The notes under the pieces are model-generated. The model was not told where the DNA came from, made no database searches, and saw only the letters and a program-made list of their open reading frames with translations. A stretch of 64,000 nucleotides of DNA from Anastrepha obliqua. Its lineage: Eukaryota; Arthropoda; Insecta; Diptera; Tephritidae. The number at the start of each line of letters is the position of its first letter. Positions within the stretch are counted from its first letter, which is position 1. The stretch is taken from contig NC_072896.1 in the NCBI RefSeq assembly GCF_027943255.1, forward strand, positions 44,976,501 through 45,040,500, in the 5' to 3' direction. The translations under genes were made by a program, and so were the position numbers. Positions 22,081 through 33,739 of this stretch are shown here, in pieces.

Positions 22081-24159
22081 TGAAATGACAATATTTTTTA
22101 GAATCTTTAAATTGTAAATTGCAATTGAATTGTAAAGAAACTTGAATTGTACAATCGCTTACATTTGAAAACGAGTATGCAAATAAAGAAGGAAGAAGAG
22201 TACAAACGAACATCGATTTTTAAGGCCTAACCGAGACGAACTTGGGTCCCTTTTAGAAGAAGATGAAACCCAGTCGAATTTAAAGGCCCAAGAAATAGAG
22301 AAGCAATGATATTTTTAAAAGCCCGCACTCTTATTAATAAAAAAAGCAAAAAATAATCCTAAATATGTTTTTACAAGGTGGCGCAAAACTAATCATTAAA
22401 CTTTATTTTGTACTAATTTTATTATTACTAAAAAGAAAAAAAAAGATGTTGTGTGACCTTTACAGGATCCATTGTTTGTCTCTAGACTGCAAATCGATGG
22501 TTTTCGAAAAAAGCGACACAACTCAAAATTAACTCAAAATTCGGAGTTTGCCGCTAAAAGCAAAAATCAACTACAGAGTTTATATATTTTTATCTGGAAA
22601 TACGTCATAAGCGAATCTTGAAGCAATTCTGAGAGATGGCGTTGGTGTCGTTTTGTCAGGTGATCGAATTTGAGCGTCACTTATCTAGAAAAAACCCCTC
22701 AGTATTTTGTATTTTTAAATTATGTCACTTTTCTCGAAAACCATCGATATGTTCGCCTGCCCAAAAAACTCATACTTCATGTTTTTTCTGAAAATCGTGT
22801 TCGAAAAACTTGCACCAATAAACTCGAATACCTTAAAACTCATACTAGACTAATCTATATGTTTTTTTCATCGAATTTTGCGCTTTTTGCCATCAGATTT
22901 TTTTTTTCACCGAAGTTTTTCGTACTTTACAGTGCAGTTTTTTCATTAGTTTTTTTTTTCTTTACCATCCAGTCATGATTTCAAATTAACTAGAACTACC
23001 CCGGAGCGGGAAGTTCACTCCCTGTGGACTGCCTTACATAAATATGTATGCGTGTGTGCTTGCAAGCGTCGCAGCTGGTAGGGTGTTAGTGGCAAGCTAT
23101 CGCATCCATCGGCTGCTTCAATATATCATCAGAATCAATGTCTACGGGAGCGGTGGCCGCACTGGTGTTAAGCGAATTTTGCTTTATCCAACAAAACTCT
23201 CTCTTTCTGCGGCATCAAATGTTATTCAAACGATATTTTATGCAATTTGTGTGTTTTTGTTTTGTTTCGCCACCATTTCTTTCATTACACTTTTCTTTTT
23301 ATATTTTCGTATTTATTCATCTACACACACAAACACTAATAGTGGCTATTTGTATATTTCTTGTATTAAGCATTGAGGTGAAAAGTGAAGCGAAGTGAAT
23401 GGTTAGCGCAAGTGTAACGCATCGGAGAGGCGAACGATGCTCTGCTGGATACCGCTACATATGAATAACTGTCGATTACGTGCCGGCTTTCCTTTGACTT
23501 TTAGCCACATACACGCATACATACACATGTATTTCGACGCGGCTCTACGAAAGCTTCAGCGCAAGCTCGGTGCAATGGCCCAAAGCGGTGGTGTTTATTT
23601 ATGAATGAATGCAAGGTGATCTTATGTGTGGATGTATAAGTGTGTGTTGCGTTTAATTTCCAACGATTAATTTGGCTTTTGATTATTTATTGTGATCATT
23701 CTCACTTGTTGCTGCATATTTTTGAGACTTATTGACCTCATTACAGTTGGGGTTATCGTACAGGTCAAGCTTCCACAACGCATATCGGGAAAAATTACTA
23801 ATTTCTAAGTGTGAAAAATCCACTTGTACGCTTATAAGATTAAATTTGTTTAATAAAAAAAAAACACGTTCAATTTTCGAAAGCGGTGGAAAAAAAAGTT
23901 ATTAAAATTTTATACATCGATCCATTTTTACAATTTTTTTCACATTTTGTTGGGAAGTGCCGATATGCGAATTCCACTGAAGAAAACAAATGGTTAATGT
24001 AGTGAATAAACGCATGGGTATTTCAGTTTGATAAGTCCGTTTCCACCATGCGTTGCCAGGAGGTTTTTGATCGTCCACGGTTCCTAATACCTTGCGGATT
24101 CCACCATAGAGAAACACAACATACTTCGCCGACAGCTATGCGCAAAGTATGACATATCC
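22081..24159. other. Non-coding stretch
   Basis: AT-rich, with a GC-richer patch at 23040-23170 and CA-rich microsatellite sequence near 23320 and 23515. Open frames at 22670-22978 and 23044-23376 have no recognisable domains. A GGCGCAAAACTAATC word at 22379 resembles one at 1674, but I could not define an element. Confidence 0.4.
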
Positions 24160-24840
24160 AGCCAGGTAGGTGGGTAGGTAGGTATAGTGGTTGTCGTTTG
24201 ACACAACTAGGCCTGCTGTAGGCCCATTGTGATACCACCGGGGCTGTCACCTCTCCTCATTCTACATCGTCCTCATTGAACCAACCTGTGGCTTTGATAT
24301 ATCTAACAAGACTTGTTATTTTTATATTGACTACTTCTGCCAAGTTATTCAGGGAACTTTTTCCTAAAACATTGAACCTTCTTCTATCCAGAGCCATGCA
24401 CCCGCATAGAAAGTGTTCTATAGTCTCTTCTTCCTCAATGTCGTTACAGTCTACTAGCATTCCTACCAATAAGACAATGCCCTGTTAGGATCCCGAGAAG
24501 ATTTCTCTGTTTTTCCTGTTTAGTTTCAACAGTCGGTTTGTGCGGCCTATGTTCCATTCCGGCCATTCAGGTCAGGGACTGAGACCATAGCCTGTTGGCA
24601 ACACTGATAGTGTGTTTATCTGTAAGCATCTTGTAAGTTGCTAAAAGTATAGGTATGTTCGCTTTATCTGGTAGGATCGGTAATGTGGTACCCAATCTCG
24701 CCAGTTCATCTGGTCTCTATGACCAAGCACCCAGAGCAGATTTATTACAAAGTACTGCGATAGTTCTGTCAAAACGTCGATACATTCTTTTACTGTCTTC
24801 GAGTGAATATTAGGCGACTTTAAAGCTTTCAGGGACGATT
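24160..24840 (-). mobile_element. Non-LTR retrotransposon 3' end with RNase H
   Basis: On the minus strand, frames contain an RNase H part (WVLGHRD, then DELARLGTTLPILPDKANIP) and a C-terminal part (CNDIEEEETIEHFLCGCMAL, YIKATGWF) ending in EDDVE. The organisation matches the 3778 family but the sequence is a different subfamily. The 3' UTR ends in CTACCTACCTACCCACCTAC, again a TACC-type tail. Confidence 0.75.
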
Positions 24841-25400
24841 ACCTATCTAAATATATGTTTATCATGCCTTTGATGATGAGCTCAATTGAGAGTTCGTTGT
24901 TGCAAGTAAAAAACTCCTGATTAGAAATAACACGAGGCTACCAAATTTTAATAACTTTGCGCAAGCAGGCGTTGTCGAATGTTTGCAGCCTTCGGATAAG
25001 GATGGATGTAAGCGACCAGGATTCGCAGGCATATAGCAACACTGACTTCACGATGGAATAAAATATTTATAGCTTACGAGTTTTGTTGATATGGTGTGCA
25101 ATGTCTTCAGTCATTCCACCTACTGGTGTTATTTTACTCCCGAAAAGCAAAATTCCGTCTTACGACTGATCTCTTTTCCATACACAATAAACCGGGCGGC
25201 CTCGGTTGCGTACCATTGTAAATGAATTCCGTCTTACAACGCTTTTTTTTTAAGCCAACTTGCAGATCTGACCTTCTGATGCCATCTGCGTACGCTAACT
25301 CTTCTAAGTGTTCATAGAAGTTTCTTGGGGTACTGTTCACTCAGCTAAGCACCCCTTATACTTTCCTTTACAGAAATTGCGCGGTATGAGGTTACCTTTT
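24841..25400 (-). mobile_element. LINE RT C-terminal fragment
   Basis: Minus-strand frames show LEELAYADGIRRSDLQ (the YADD box with Gly as the last residue), KTEFIYNG, then SIVKSVLLYACESW and LQTFDNACLRKVIKIW. This is the RT end and following region of a LINE unlike its RNase H-bearing neighbour. It is disrupted by frameshifts and abuts that neighbour at about 24840. Confidence 0.65.
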
Positions 25401-25599
25401 CAGTAAGAAAATCACCTGGGATCTTTTCTTATATTCTAAGCAGCAAAACACGGCTCAACTCGAAGTATTGTTTTTGTAGCCCTTTCAACCAACTTTAGAA
25501 GCTATTATTAGATATAGAAATGCAAGAACTAAAGAGTCCGAACTTTGGGCAAATCTGCCAAAGGCAATCTGCCAAATCAAATAGGACCAGTATCATCAA

Positions 25600-26335
25600 G
25601 AAAATACCAAATAATTTGACACTTGCCCAGAAACTCGACTCGACTACAGCACTCGTGTCGATCGGTATAAAGAAATGGTGAAGGGACTCAGATGCAGTAG
25701 TTCAATGCAGGCCTATGATATCGTAACAGGTGACTAATCTTGGATTTATGCATATGAGCCGGAAACAAAACAGCAATCGTCAGTATGGATATTCCAAGAC
25801 AAGCTTAATCCAACAAAAGTTATTCGCGGAAGTTGAAGAAGCATCTCAAAGCAGATGGTCGCCTTTTTTTCGAAAAATCTGATTATGTCGCAACTGTACC
25901 ACTAGAGAAATCTAAAATAGTCAATTATGAGTGATACAACCATTTGTTTGCCAGAAAATTTTGGAGAATTAAGAACAACACACCGTCGAAGACGAATCAT
26001 TCTTCACCAAAACAGTGCGAGCTCTCTCATATCGGTTCACACAAGAGAGTTTTTGAACACTTAAACGGCCGAATTAATAGCTCATCGCGCTAATATCCTT
26101 AACTTGGCACCTAATGATTTCTTTTTGTTCCAAAAGATCAAACATGAAATGTGAGGTGAACTTTTTTCAAAGCCTGGAGAAGCTGTTGAAGTCTTTAAAC
26201 AGTTCGTTTTAGAGGTATCCACTTCTAAGTGGTAAAAGACCTGTGAAATTTGGTTCAAGCGAATGCAGAAGTATGCGGAGCTCCAAGGATAATATTTTGG
26301 AAAACAATAAAGTCATCCTCATTATTATTTTGCTT
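25600..26335 (+). pseudogene. DD34D mariner transposase remnant
   Basis: A broken frame runs through AYDIVTGD, SWIYAYEPETKQQSSVW, NPTKVIRG, a RRRRIILHQNSASS block (second catalytic region, Asp replaced by Gln-Asn-Ser) and LAPNDFFLFQKIK (third Asp present), ending KYAELQG-YF. A stop replaces the Glu after TGD. Another copy of this family is split between 48950 and 50540. Terminal repeats were not found. Confidence 0.75.
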
Positions 26336-26595
26336 TCATTATTGTGCGCAAAATGTAAAAGGCAGCCCTCGAGTTCATGTATATTAGACCATACTGAAAA
26401 GTTCGCCGTACACCCCTAAGAATGAAGTATTCTAACAAAGTAATTTTGAAAACCAGTTTTTTTTTTGTGTTTTTTTTTTGCTGAACGTAGTAATCGCCGT
26501 TTAATATTTCGTGTCATCAGTCGGCTCTTAAAGTATGAGTGTTTTTGTTAGAATATTAGGATCCTCTTGACAACCTACGATCTATTCCTGAAACG
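26336..26595. other. Non-coding stretch
   Basis: Includes a long T run near 26458-26480; nothing else recognised. Confidence 0.4.
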
Positions 26596-27050
26596 ATGGG
26601 TTTCGCATCAACTCGGAGGCGATCTCGAGGGGAGAAAAAATTTCAGCTCTCAAACTTCGTGGGTGTCCTCACAGGTCACTATCCGCGAGCTAGGCATGCC
26701 ATGAAACTTAGAATTACGTCGAGTCCTTTTTGCGTCAGCTGTATGGGGGATGAGGTGAAATCATCTCAGCACCTTCTCCTTAGCTGTCCCGCTCTCGTGG
26801 CACTAAGATTTAAGCACTGATATAGCAGATCTTGATGTTAAATCTGATGAAGCAGCATAAAGCGGCTAACACAACCGCGAACCAGTCACCGTTCGTAGTC
26901 CACAAACCCCTCCTCCTTCCCCCCACTCTAAATTCTCTCTCCTTTCGTCCTATCTGTTTCCTTCACCTCTTATCCCTTGCAATAATATCACAAAGGATGA
27001 ACTTGATTCCTTCACTCTAATGGGCCCACACTCTGGGCAATCGTTATAAC
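26596..27050 (+). mobile_element. Non-LTR retrotransposon C-terminal fragment
   Basis: The frame at 26596-26820 has FVGVLTGHYPRARHAMKLR and CVSCMGDEVKSSQHLLLSCP, the GH and Cys/His pattern found after RNase H in LINEs of this type. It ends in a stop after RFKH. The remaining 230 bp look like 3' UTR and finish near CCTAACCTAGTG. Confidence 0.6.
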
Positions 27051-27089
27051 CTAACCTAGTGGGTGTAAATGCAAAATGAATCATATTCT

Positions 27090-28335
27090 TCTTCTTAATT
27101 GACGCGATAACCGCTTAGCCGAGTTTAATAAAGCGCCCCAGTCGTTTCTTTCTCGTGCTAACCGGTGCCAATTGGACACACCAAGTGAAGCCAAGTTCTT
27201 CTCCACCTGATCTTTCCAACGCAGAGAAGGACTTCCTCCACTATCACCAGCTGGTACCGCATCGAATACTTTCAGAGCCGGAGCGTTTGTATCCATTCGG
27301 ACGACATGACCTAGCCAACGTAGCCCCTGGATCTTTATTCACTGCGCGCGCTATGACTATGTCGTCGTAAAGCTCATGCATCTCGTCGTTCCATCGCCAT
27401 TCGTTGCCAACGTGCAAAGGTTCAAAAATCTTGCGGAGAATCTTTCTCTCAAACACTCCAAGCGTCGCTTCATCGGATGTTGTCATCGTCCACGCTTCTG
27501 CGCCATACGTTAGAACGGCCATAATGAGAGCCTTGTAAAGTGTTAGTTTTGTTCGTCAAGAGAAGACTTTACTGCTCACTTGCCTATTTAGTCCAAAGTA
27601 GCACTTGCTGGTAAGAGAGATTCTACGTTGGATTTCAAGGCATGGTTATCAGTGTTGATACTGGTTCCTAAAAAACGAAGTCTTTTACAACCTCGAAACT
27701 ATAACTGTCAACAGTGACGTGGGTGCCGATACGCGACTGCACCGACTGTTTGTTTGAAGACAGGAGGTACTCCGTTTTGTCCTCGTTCACCACCAGACCC
27801 ATTCGCTTTGCCTCTTTATCCAGTTTGAAGAAGACAGAACTAACAGCGCGGTTGTTAAGGTCGATGATGTTAATACGCCAACAATTGTACGCTCTTATAA
27901 AAAATTGTGTCTGAGCGATTAAGTTCTGCGGCTCGTGCGATACTCTCCAACATTAGGTTAGAGAAGTCACACGATAGCGACTCACCCTGTGTGAAACCCC
28001 GTTTGGTATCAAACGGCTCGGAGAGGTCCTTCCCAATTCTGACGGCGCTGCTGGTGTTGAGCAACGTCATCTTGCAAAGCCGTATTAGTTTTGTGGGGAT
28101 ACCAAATTCAGACCCCGCGGCATATAGGAAACTCCTTTTCGTACTATCGAATGCAGCTTTGAAGTCGACGAAAAGATGGTGTGTGTCGATTCTCCTTTCA
28201 TGGGTCTTTTCCAAGATTTGGCGTATTGAGAATATTTGGTCGATGGTAGACTTTCCAGGTCTAAAGCCACACTGATAAGGTTCAATAAGTTGGTTGATAA
28301 TGGGCTTCAGCGTTTCATACAATACGCTCGCTAGA
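27090..28335 (-). mobile_element. RTE-like LINE, RT to 3' end, copy 2
   Basis: This is the longest piece of the family. From 28322 downward: [30 protein letters not shown] (motif A), [64 protein letters not shown], then TYGAEAWTMTTSDEATLGVFERK and the C-terminal blocks near ARERNDW. The YADD box is split where the first frame ends at 27870. Frameshifts occur near 27870, 27640 and 27330. It ends in a TTCTTCTTCTT tail (plus-strand view) at 27090. Confidence 0.8.
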
Positions 28336-29544
28336 ACCTTATGGGCGATATTTAGATTCTACAATACTATTGCAAAAAAAAAATCATTTGGAGATCGCCT
28401 CGCAAAAATACTTAACACGAGTGTACGGCAAACTTTTTTTCTTGTTATATCTTTTCCAATACGAAGCATAATTTAATTCACGTACTTACGCACTTACACT
28501 CTTTTAAGTGTTGGCGAATTACCGCAATAATGATTCGATTTCTTTTACAGCAATAAAGCGAGTTTGTTACCTGTTCACCATAAGTGATTGCTTAATTCGC
28601 CTCATAAAAGTTGTTAATGAAAATCATACTTTTGTTTTCAATTTTCTTCCATACACTTGTGCACAATCATCAGCAAATGCAATTTTCATATTCGTAAATG
28701 TTAATATATGCATATGTAAGCATATACATATGTATATATGTTGATATACGAGTATGTGTATAGATGGAAGTAAAAAGTGCAGTCATTTCCTATTGGCAAT
28801 GAACGAACTTTTGATTGGTGATTGTTGTGGAGAGTTAATTGATTTCATTACTGTTGCTTACCTGCAAACAAAAGAGAAAGAAAGTGATTAAATTTATATT
28901 TAATTTTGAATTGGAATTAAAATGAAAATTTTTGTAGCAAAATAAACGTTTTTAAGTGAAAATGAGAAATTGAAAGCGCTATAAAATACTCGATACCATT
29001 AAACCTGAATAATATGCATTTGCTTAATAAACTATAAACTATTAATATTGCGAGCACAATCAAGTTAAATACAGCCCATTAACTTTGTTCTTCTATCGAA
29101 GTATAGCAAAACAAAGTTTTAGTGTCCTTTCACATGGCTAATTAACTGCAAACTCATTTAAAAAGTCATGAAAAACTAACAATTATATCCTTAACTAATG
29201 TCGATATTCAGACAATCACAAACAGTGGAAAGAAAAAAAAGATTTATTAGAAATATATGTACATATTTCAGCAGTTGCAGCCCAGAGAGAAGTTACCAGA
29301 CCTACAGAGCAAAACCTCCAAGACTTTTGGCATTCTCAGCTCAAACTCTTTAATTTTATAAGTTCAATTAGTTGCCTAGGTTTTTTGTTGGAAGAATTAA
29401 AAAAAAATTGTTTTTAAATGGTCAAATGGTGAAACGGAGGTCACCATTTTGTAATACACAGTACAAGAAAAAAACAAATTCTTTTAAAATCAAAAACTTT
29501 TAATGTTCAATTTTTATGTTATGCCAAAACCAGCTGTTTCGTTA
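28336..29544. other. Non-coding stretch
   Basis: AT-rich; no coding or repeat signal recognised apart from TATG-rich sequence near 28700-28750. Confidence 0.45.
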
Positions 29545-29632
29545 GGTTAGGTTAGCCAGGTTGCTTGTCTAAGGTAAGACACTCGTTGGCCTTGCATTTG
29601 GTTTCCATCTCCTAACTAAATTATAAACTATA
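29545..29632 (-). mobile_element. Likely LINE 3' UTR, left part
   Basis: The sequence TTAGGTTAGGTTAGCCAGGT and following bases lies directly left of the mariner at 29633. The LINE C-terminus at 30689-30950 begins directly to its right in the same (minus) orientation. I infer that this is the 3' UTR of that LINE, separated by the mariner. Confidence 0.4.
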
Positions 29633-30686
29633 CATTCTGTCAAAAAAATATCGGCAATTGTTCATTTAAAAAACGCGCGTTACCCACACAAGCATGTAAG
29701 TAAATTTTTTTGCTGGAATGTACAACTGTCCTCTATAGTCTCGCAGAGTTTGAGCGTGATCTGTCAATTGGCTAGTTTTTGGCATTTAATTATATCAGTC
29801 AATCGCAGGTGTGCTCTGCGATTCTCACTATGGTTAAAAATATCGAACAATCAATTTGTCTTAAGTTTTGTGTTCTGAACGGGATTTCGTGTGCTGAATC
29901 GTTGAAAATGTTGCTGAAAGCCTATGGCGAGTGTGCTTTATCAAAAAACGGGTCTACGAATGGTATAAGGTTTTTGCAGAGGGCCGAGAAGTCGTGGAAG
30001 ATTTGCCCCGATCTCGTCGCCCAGCAACGTCGTCAACGGATGAAAACGTCGACAAAGTCAAGGAAATGGTGCGGGAAAACCATCAAACCATCATTTAAGT
30101 TTGAGGGAGGTGGCTCGTGACCTAAGCATGTCTCACGAATTAATTCGCAACATTTTACACCATCAATTGGGCATAAGACGTCAAGACGCGTGGCTGCTGG
30201 ACTCGTTCAAAGATAGTTGAATTTCTTTCAAAAAATGTATCGGCAGAAGGTGGCTGAAGACATGAAGGTGGCGGTAAGTTCTACGGCCCAACGGCCCAAT
30301 TTGTGGAAAGAAAACTCATGAATCTTGCACCATGATGACGCACCGTCTCAGAAAGCTCATATTGTGAACACTTTTTTGACCAAAAACCATCGAATAACCG
30401 CCATATTCACCGGATTTAGCCCCCCTGTGACTTTTCTCTTTTCCCAAAACTCAAATTACCACTCCGCGAACGCCGCTTTGAGTCGATAGAGGCCATTAAG
30501 GAGAATTCGCTGAAGGAGCTGAAGTAGATCTCTTCAAACGCGTTTAAAAGGTACTTTGATGACTGGACTAATCGCTGGCTAATTGCTTCGAGTGGAGCCT
30601 ATTTTGAAGGCAACAAAAAAATGTTGATGATTAAACCATTATTTTGCGTTTTATTGAACATTTCCTGGTTCTTTTTTGACAGAATA
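29633..30686 (+). mobile_element. DD34D mariner, dead copy 1 of the CATTCTGTC family
   Basis: The left end reads CATTCTGTCAAAAAAATATC and the right end, on the minus strand, ATTCTGTCAAAAAAGAACCA after one changed base. TA flanks both sides (29631-29632, 30687-30688). The transposase remnant includes SICLKFCVLNGISCAESLK, the ILHHDDAPS block with the second catalytic Asp, VNTFLTKN, and a frame-shifted end. Roughly 160 bp between the N-terminal part and the HHDD block are missing compared with copy 2 at 37235. Confidence 0.85.
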
Positions 30687-30688
30687 TA

Positions 30689-30950
30689 AGTTGCTTAAAC
30701 CACTTATATCTTTTCAAGAAGATAACGAGTCCCTGTAGTGGGACAATTGGCAAACTTCCAAGGTCTTCAAAGAAATAATCGCCAAGATATTTCGCACGGC
30801 GTCTTTGAAGTGCAGGGTATTCACAGAGGAGCTGTTGTACCAACTCCATTAATTCTTCATCTTCACAACTCCTGCAGAAGTCATTGTGAGGTACACCCAT
30901 TCTACTGGCTGTTAGCTGCTTCGTTAGCTTTTTGACAAACTGCAACATGG
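30689..30950 (-). mobile_element. RNase H-type LINE C-terminus
   Basis: The minus-strand frame contains LTASRMGVPHNDFCRSCEDEELMELVQQLLCEYPALQRRRAK, of which the diagnostic part is FCRSCEDEE followed by LLCEYPAL; it ends in FLKRYKWFKQL. This is the same C-terminal Cys/His module as at 3778 and 24160, from a different subfamily. One expected Cys of the second pair has been replaced. Confidence 0.65.
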
Positions 30951-30959
30951 TTCCGCAAT

Positions 30960-31385
30960 GCGTTTATGCACTGTCCGGCCATTCTACTAATAAGCAAATC
31001 CACGAAGCAGCGGCAATTGCCACTAAGATCCAAAACCGCAACAAGGTCCTCAAATCGGTAACTGACAGTACTTGACGCAAAGCCAATGAAATGCTGCAGG
31101 CGACATTTAATGCAATTGGCCGGTTGGTAGTAATTTACGCTGCGCCCGTCTAGTCGTCTGGTACTGATTTGCAGTACACAAAGCTCTATACTCGTCAAAA
31201 TACTGCTATCAGGACAGCCCCGGGATGGCTCCTGATGTCTCCTCTGCAACACCTTCACAACGAATTTTCCATGCTCCCGGTCTAGGAGCACAACCAAATG
31301 CTCAGCAAGCAATTTCTGCTTAGGTGTTACCCCTGCAGCCGTTTGCTAGAGCCTTAGCCAGCACCTGGAAGTAAATACAAAGTCT
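30960..31385 (+). mobile_element. Jockey-type LINE fragment
   Basis: Plus-strand frames read TKIQNRNKVLKSVTDST, NEMLQATFNAIGRLVV, YAAPV, YTRQNTAIRTAPGWLLMSPL and EHNQMLSKQFLLRCYP. The same order occurs in the copy at 49179-50528. Two stops replace Trp codons. Neither end is defined. Confidence 0.7.
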
Positions 31386-31819
31386 TCTACTAACAGCAAC
31401 CAATTTGCCTGAAGCAAAATGTGTATGAAAATTTTCGCCGACCCCACAGGCAGCTGAAAGCGAAGCATTTTTCGTCCAATATGTGAATATTTTTTAGTCA
31501 AAGTCTTTTGTTTGTTTATTTTATAAAACCTTAACAAACCCATCAAATATTTACTAAAAACTTAATTTTAAGAGTTCTAATACAAATTTGAACAAGCAAC
31601 CACAACAACATTTGTCGTCACCTGCATTTGTCATCAAACACCACGTGAGAGGCAAGTGTATGTGCACTAACACGAGCATCTAGTGTGTATGTATATGTGT
31701 GTTTATGAGTTCATATAAAAATATGTAAATACCCAGCAGTGAAATTTTGAAATTACAGTCTTTATGAAATTAGTGTGAAATTTAGATTAAGTAACGCTAT
31801 AATTTTTCCTCAAACAAAT
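31386..31819. other. Non-coding stretch
   Basis: AT-rich; TGTG-rich microsatellite-like sequence near 31685-31705. Confidence 0.45.
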
Positions 31820-32448
31820 TTAGTCCTTCTAGGAGCAAGCGACATGATCGGCCTTAACAACCGCGCTGTTAGTTCTGCCTTCTCCAAACTGGATAAAGAG
31901 GCAAAGCGAATGGGTCTGATGGTGAACGAGGACAAAACAAAGTAGCTCCTGTCATCAAACAAACAGTCGGCGCACTCGCGTATCGGCACCCACGTCACTG
32001 TTGACAGTTATAGTTTCGAGGTTGTAAAAGACTTCGTTTATTTAGGAACCAACATTAACACCGATAACAATGTCAGTCTTGAAATCCAACGTAGAATCTC
32101 TCTTGCCGAAAAGAGCTACTTTGGACTGAGTAGGCAACTGAATAGCAAACGACGAACAAAACTAACACTCTACAAGACTCTCATCATACCCGTCCTAACG
32201 TATGGCGCAGAAGCGTGGACGATGACAACATCTGGTGAAGCGACGCTTGGAGTGTTTGAGAGAAAGGTTCTGCGTAAGGTTTTTGGACCTTTGCACGTTG
32301 GCAGCGGCGAATATCGCAGACGATGGAACAATGAGCTGTAGGAGCTTTACGACGACATAGACATAGCGCAGCGAATAAAGATCCAGCGGCTGGCCACTTT
32401 GGCTGGGTCATGTCGTCCGAATGGATACAAACGCTCCGGCTCCGAAAG
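31820..32448 (+). mobile_element. RTE-like LINE, copy 3, 5' part
   Basis: Nearly continuous frames give GLNNRAVSSAFSKLDKEAKR, MGLMVNEDKTK, DSYSFEVVKDFVYLGTNINT, LIIPVLTYGAEAWTMTTSGE and LGVFERKVLRKVFGPLHVGS. Stops replace Glu in NEDKTK-YLL and in NNEL-ELY. The LINE is cut at 32448 by the intact mariner and continues at 33740. This copy is better preserved than copies 1 and 5. Confidence 0.8.
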
Positions 32449-32450
32449 TA

Positions 32451-33737
32451 ATAGGACTATGAATAAGTTCCTTGCGGTTTTACAACAGATGGCGTAACTT
32501 GATTATTATTCCATCGATCCACATTTCCAAACATTCATTGGAGAGCTACTGTCGTAAGGCACAAACGTCAGTATAAGTTTTTTATTTGAAGCGTAAACAA
32601 CAATATTTTTACCACACTTGAAAATGTCGAATTTCGTGCCAAATAATGTGTTTTTGCGGGGAATTCTTCTTCATTATTTTAATATGAAGAAAAAAGCAGC
32701 CGAAAGTCATCGTATCTTGGTGGAAGTTTATGGTGAGCATGCTCTAGCTGAGCGAACGTGCCAGAAGTGGTTTGCACGCTTTAAAAGTGGTGATTTTGGC
32801 TTGGAAGACGAAGAACGCGAGGGTGCGCCGCCAAAGTTCATGGATACCGAATTGGAGGAATTGCTCGATCAAGATCCGGCTCAAACGCAAGAAGAGGTTG
32901 CAAAAACTTTGGGAGTTGATCAATCAACCATTTCCAAACGTTTAAAAGCCATGGGAATGATCCGAAAGGTAGGCCATTGGGTGCCGTATGAATTGAAGCC
33001 AAGAGACGTTGAACGCCGTTTTATGGCATGCGAACAACTGCTTCAACGGCACAAAAGAAAGGGTTTTTTGCATCGAATTGTGACTGGCGATGAAAAGTGG
33101 GTCCATTACGACAATCCAAAACGTCGGGCAACGTATGGATACCCTGGCCATGCTTCAACATCGACGTCGGCGCAGAATATTCATGGCCTGAAGGTTATGC
33201 TGTGTATCTGGTGGGACCAGCTGGGTGTTGTGTATTATGAGCTACTGAAACCGAATGAAACGATTACGGGGGATGTCTACCGACGACAATTGATGCGTTT
33301 GAGCCGAGCACTGCGAGAAAAACGGCCGCAATACGCCGATAGACACGACAAAGTTATTTTGCAACATGACAATGCTCGGCCACATGTTGCACAAGTGGTC
33401 AAAACATACTTAGAAACGCTCAAATGGGATGTCCTACCCCACCCGCCGTATAGTCCAGACCTTGCGCCATCCGATTACTATCTCTTCCGATCGATGCAAC
33501 ATGGCCTGGCTGACCAGCACTTCCGTAATTACGATGAAGTCAAAAAATGGATCGATTCGTGGATTGCGGCAAAACCGACCGAATTTTTCACAAAGAGAAT
33601 CCGTGAATTGCCAGAAAGATGGGAAAAAGTAGTAGTAAGCGATGGACAATACTTTGAATATTAAATTTGTAACCATTTTACGTCAATAAAGTTTCAAATT
33701 TCGAAAAAAAACCGCACGAACTTATCCATAGTCCTAT
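32451..33737 (+). mobile_element. Complete mariner transposon (1287 bp)
   Basis: The left end reads ATAGGACTATGAATAAGTTC and the right end (minus strand) ATAGGACTATGGATAAGTTC; both continue to a GCGGTTTT block, so the inverted repeats are about 29 bp. TA is duplicated at 32449-32450 and 33738-33739. Removing the element and one TA restores GAAAGTATTCGATG, the sequence seen in the other copies of the host LINE at 27262, 45741 and 55381. Insertion is therefore exact. Length and structure match active mariners such as Mos1. Confidence 0.97.
32624..33664 (+). CDS. Mariner transposase, intact, 346 aa
   Basis: The transposase would cut and rejoin its own terminal repeats at TA sites. I start at the ATG of MSNFVPNN because this N-terminus is conserved in mariners and gives 346 residues, against 345 for Mos1. 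Residues 1-110 hold the paired helix-turn-helix DNA-binding region (AAESHRILVEVYGEHA; VDQSTISKRLKAMG). The WVPYEL linker motif is at 119-124. Catalytic Asp residues are D156 (TGDEKW), D249 (HDNARPH) and D284 (APSDYY), the same positions as in Mos1 and a DD34D spacing. YSPDLAP is at 276-282. It ends in SDGQYFEY and a TAA. No stop or frameshift is present. I would place it near the mauritiana/mellifera subfamilies, but the subfamily needs a tree. Confidence 0.95.
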   Translation: MSNFVPNNVFLRGILLHYFNMKKKAAESHRILVEVYGEHALAERTCQKWFARFKSGDFGLEDEEREGAPPKFMDTELEELLDQDPAQTQEEVAKTLGVDQSTISKRLKAMGMIRKVGHWVPYELKPRDVERRFMACEQLLQRHKRKGFLHRIVTGDEKWVHYDNPKRRATYGYPGHASTSTSAQNIHGLKVMLCIWWDQLGVVYYELLKPNETITGDVYRRQLMRLSRALREKRPQYADRHDKVILQHDNARPHVAQVVKTYLETLKWDVLPHPPYSPDLAPSDYYLFRSMQHGLADQHFRNYDEVKKWIDSWIAAKPTEFFTKRIRELPERWEKVVVSDGQYFEY

Positions 33738-33739
33738 TA

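Noticed and set aside
1674..22400. Shared GGCGCAAAA-TAATC word at 1674 and 22379 as a transposon end
   Set aside because: No partner end, duplication or further similarity could be found around either site.
30902..31312. 136-codon minus-strand frame
   Set aside because: Antisense shadow of the plus-strand Jockey-type fragment.
32618..32623. Earlier TTG start for the intact transposase
   Set aside because: The ATG at 32624 gives the conserved mariner N-terminus and the normal length; TTG starts are not expected in an insect gene.
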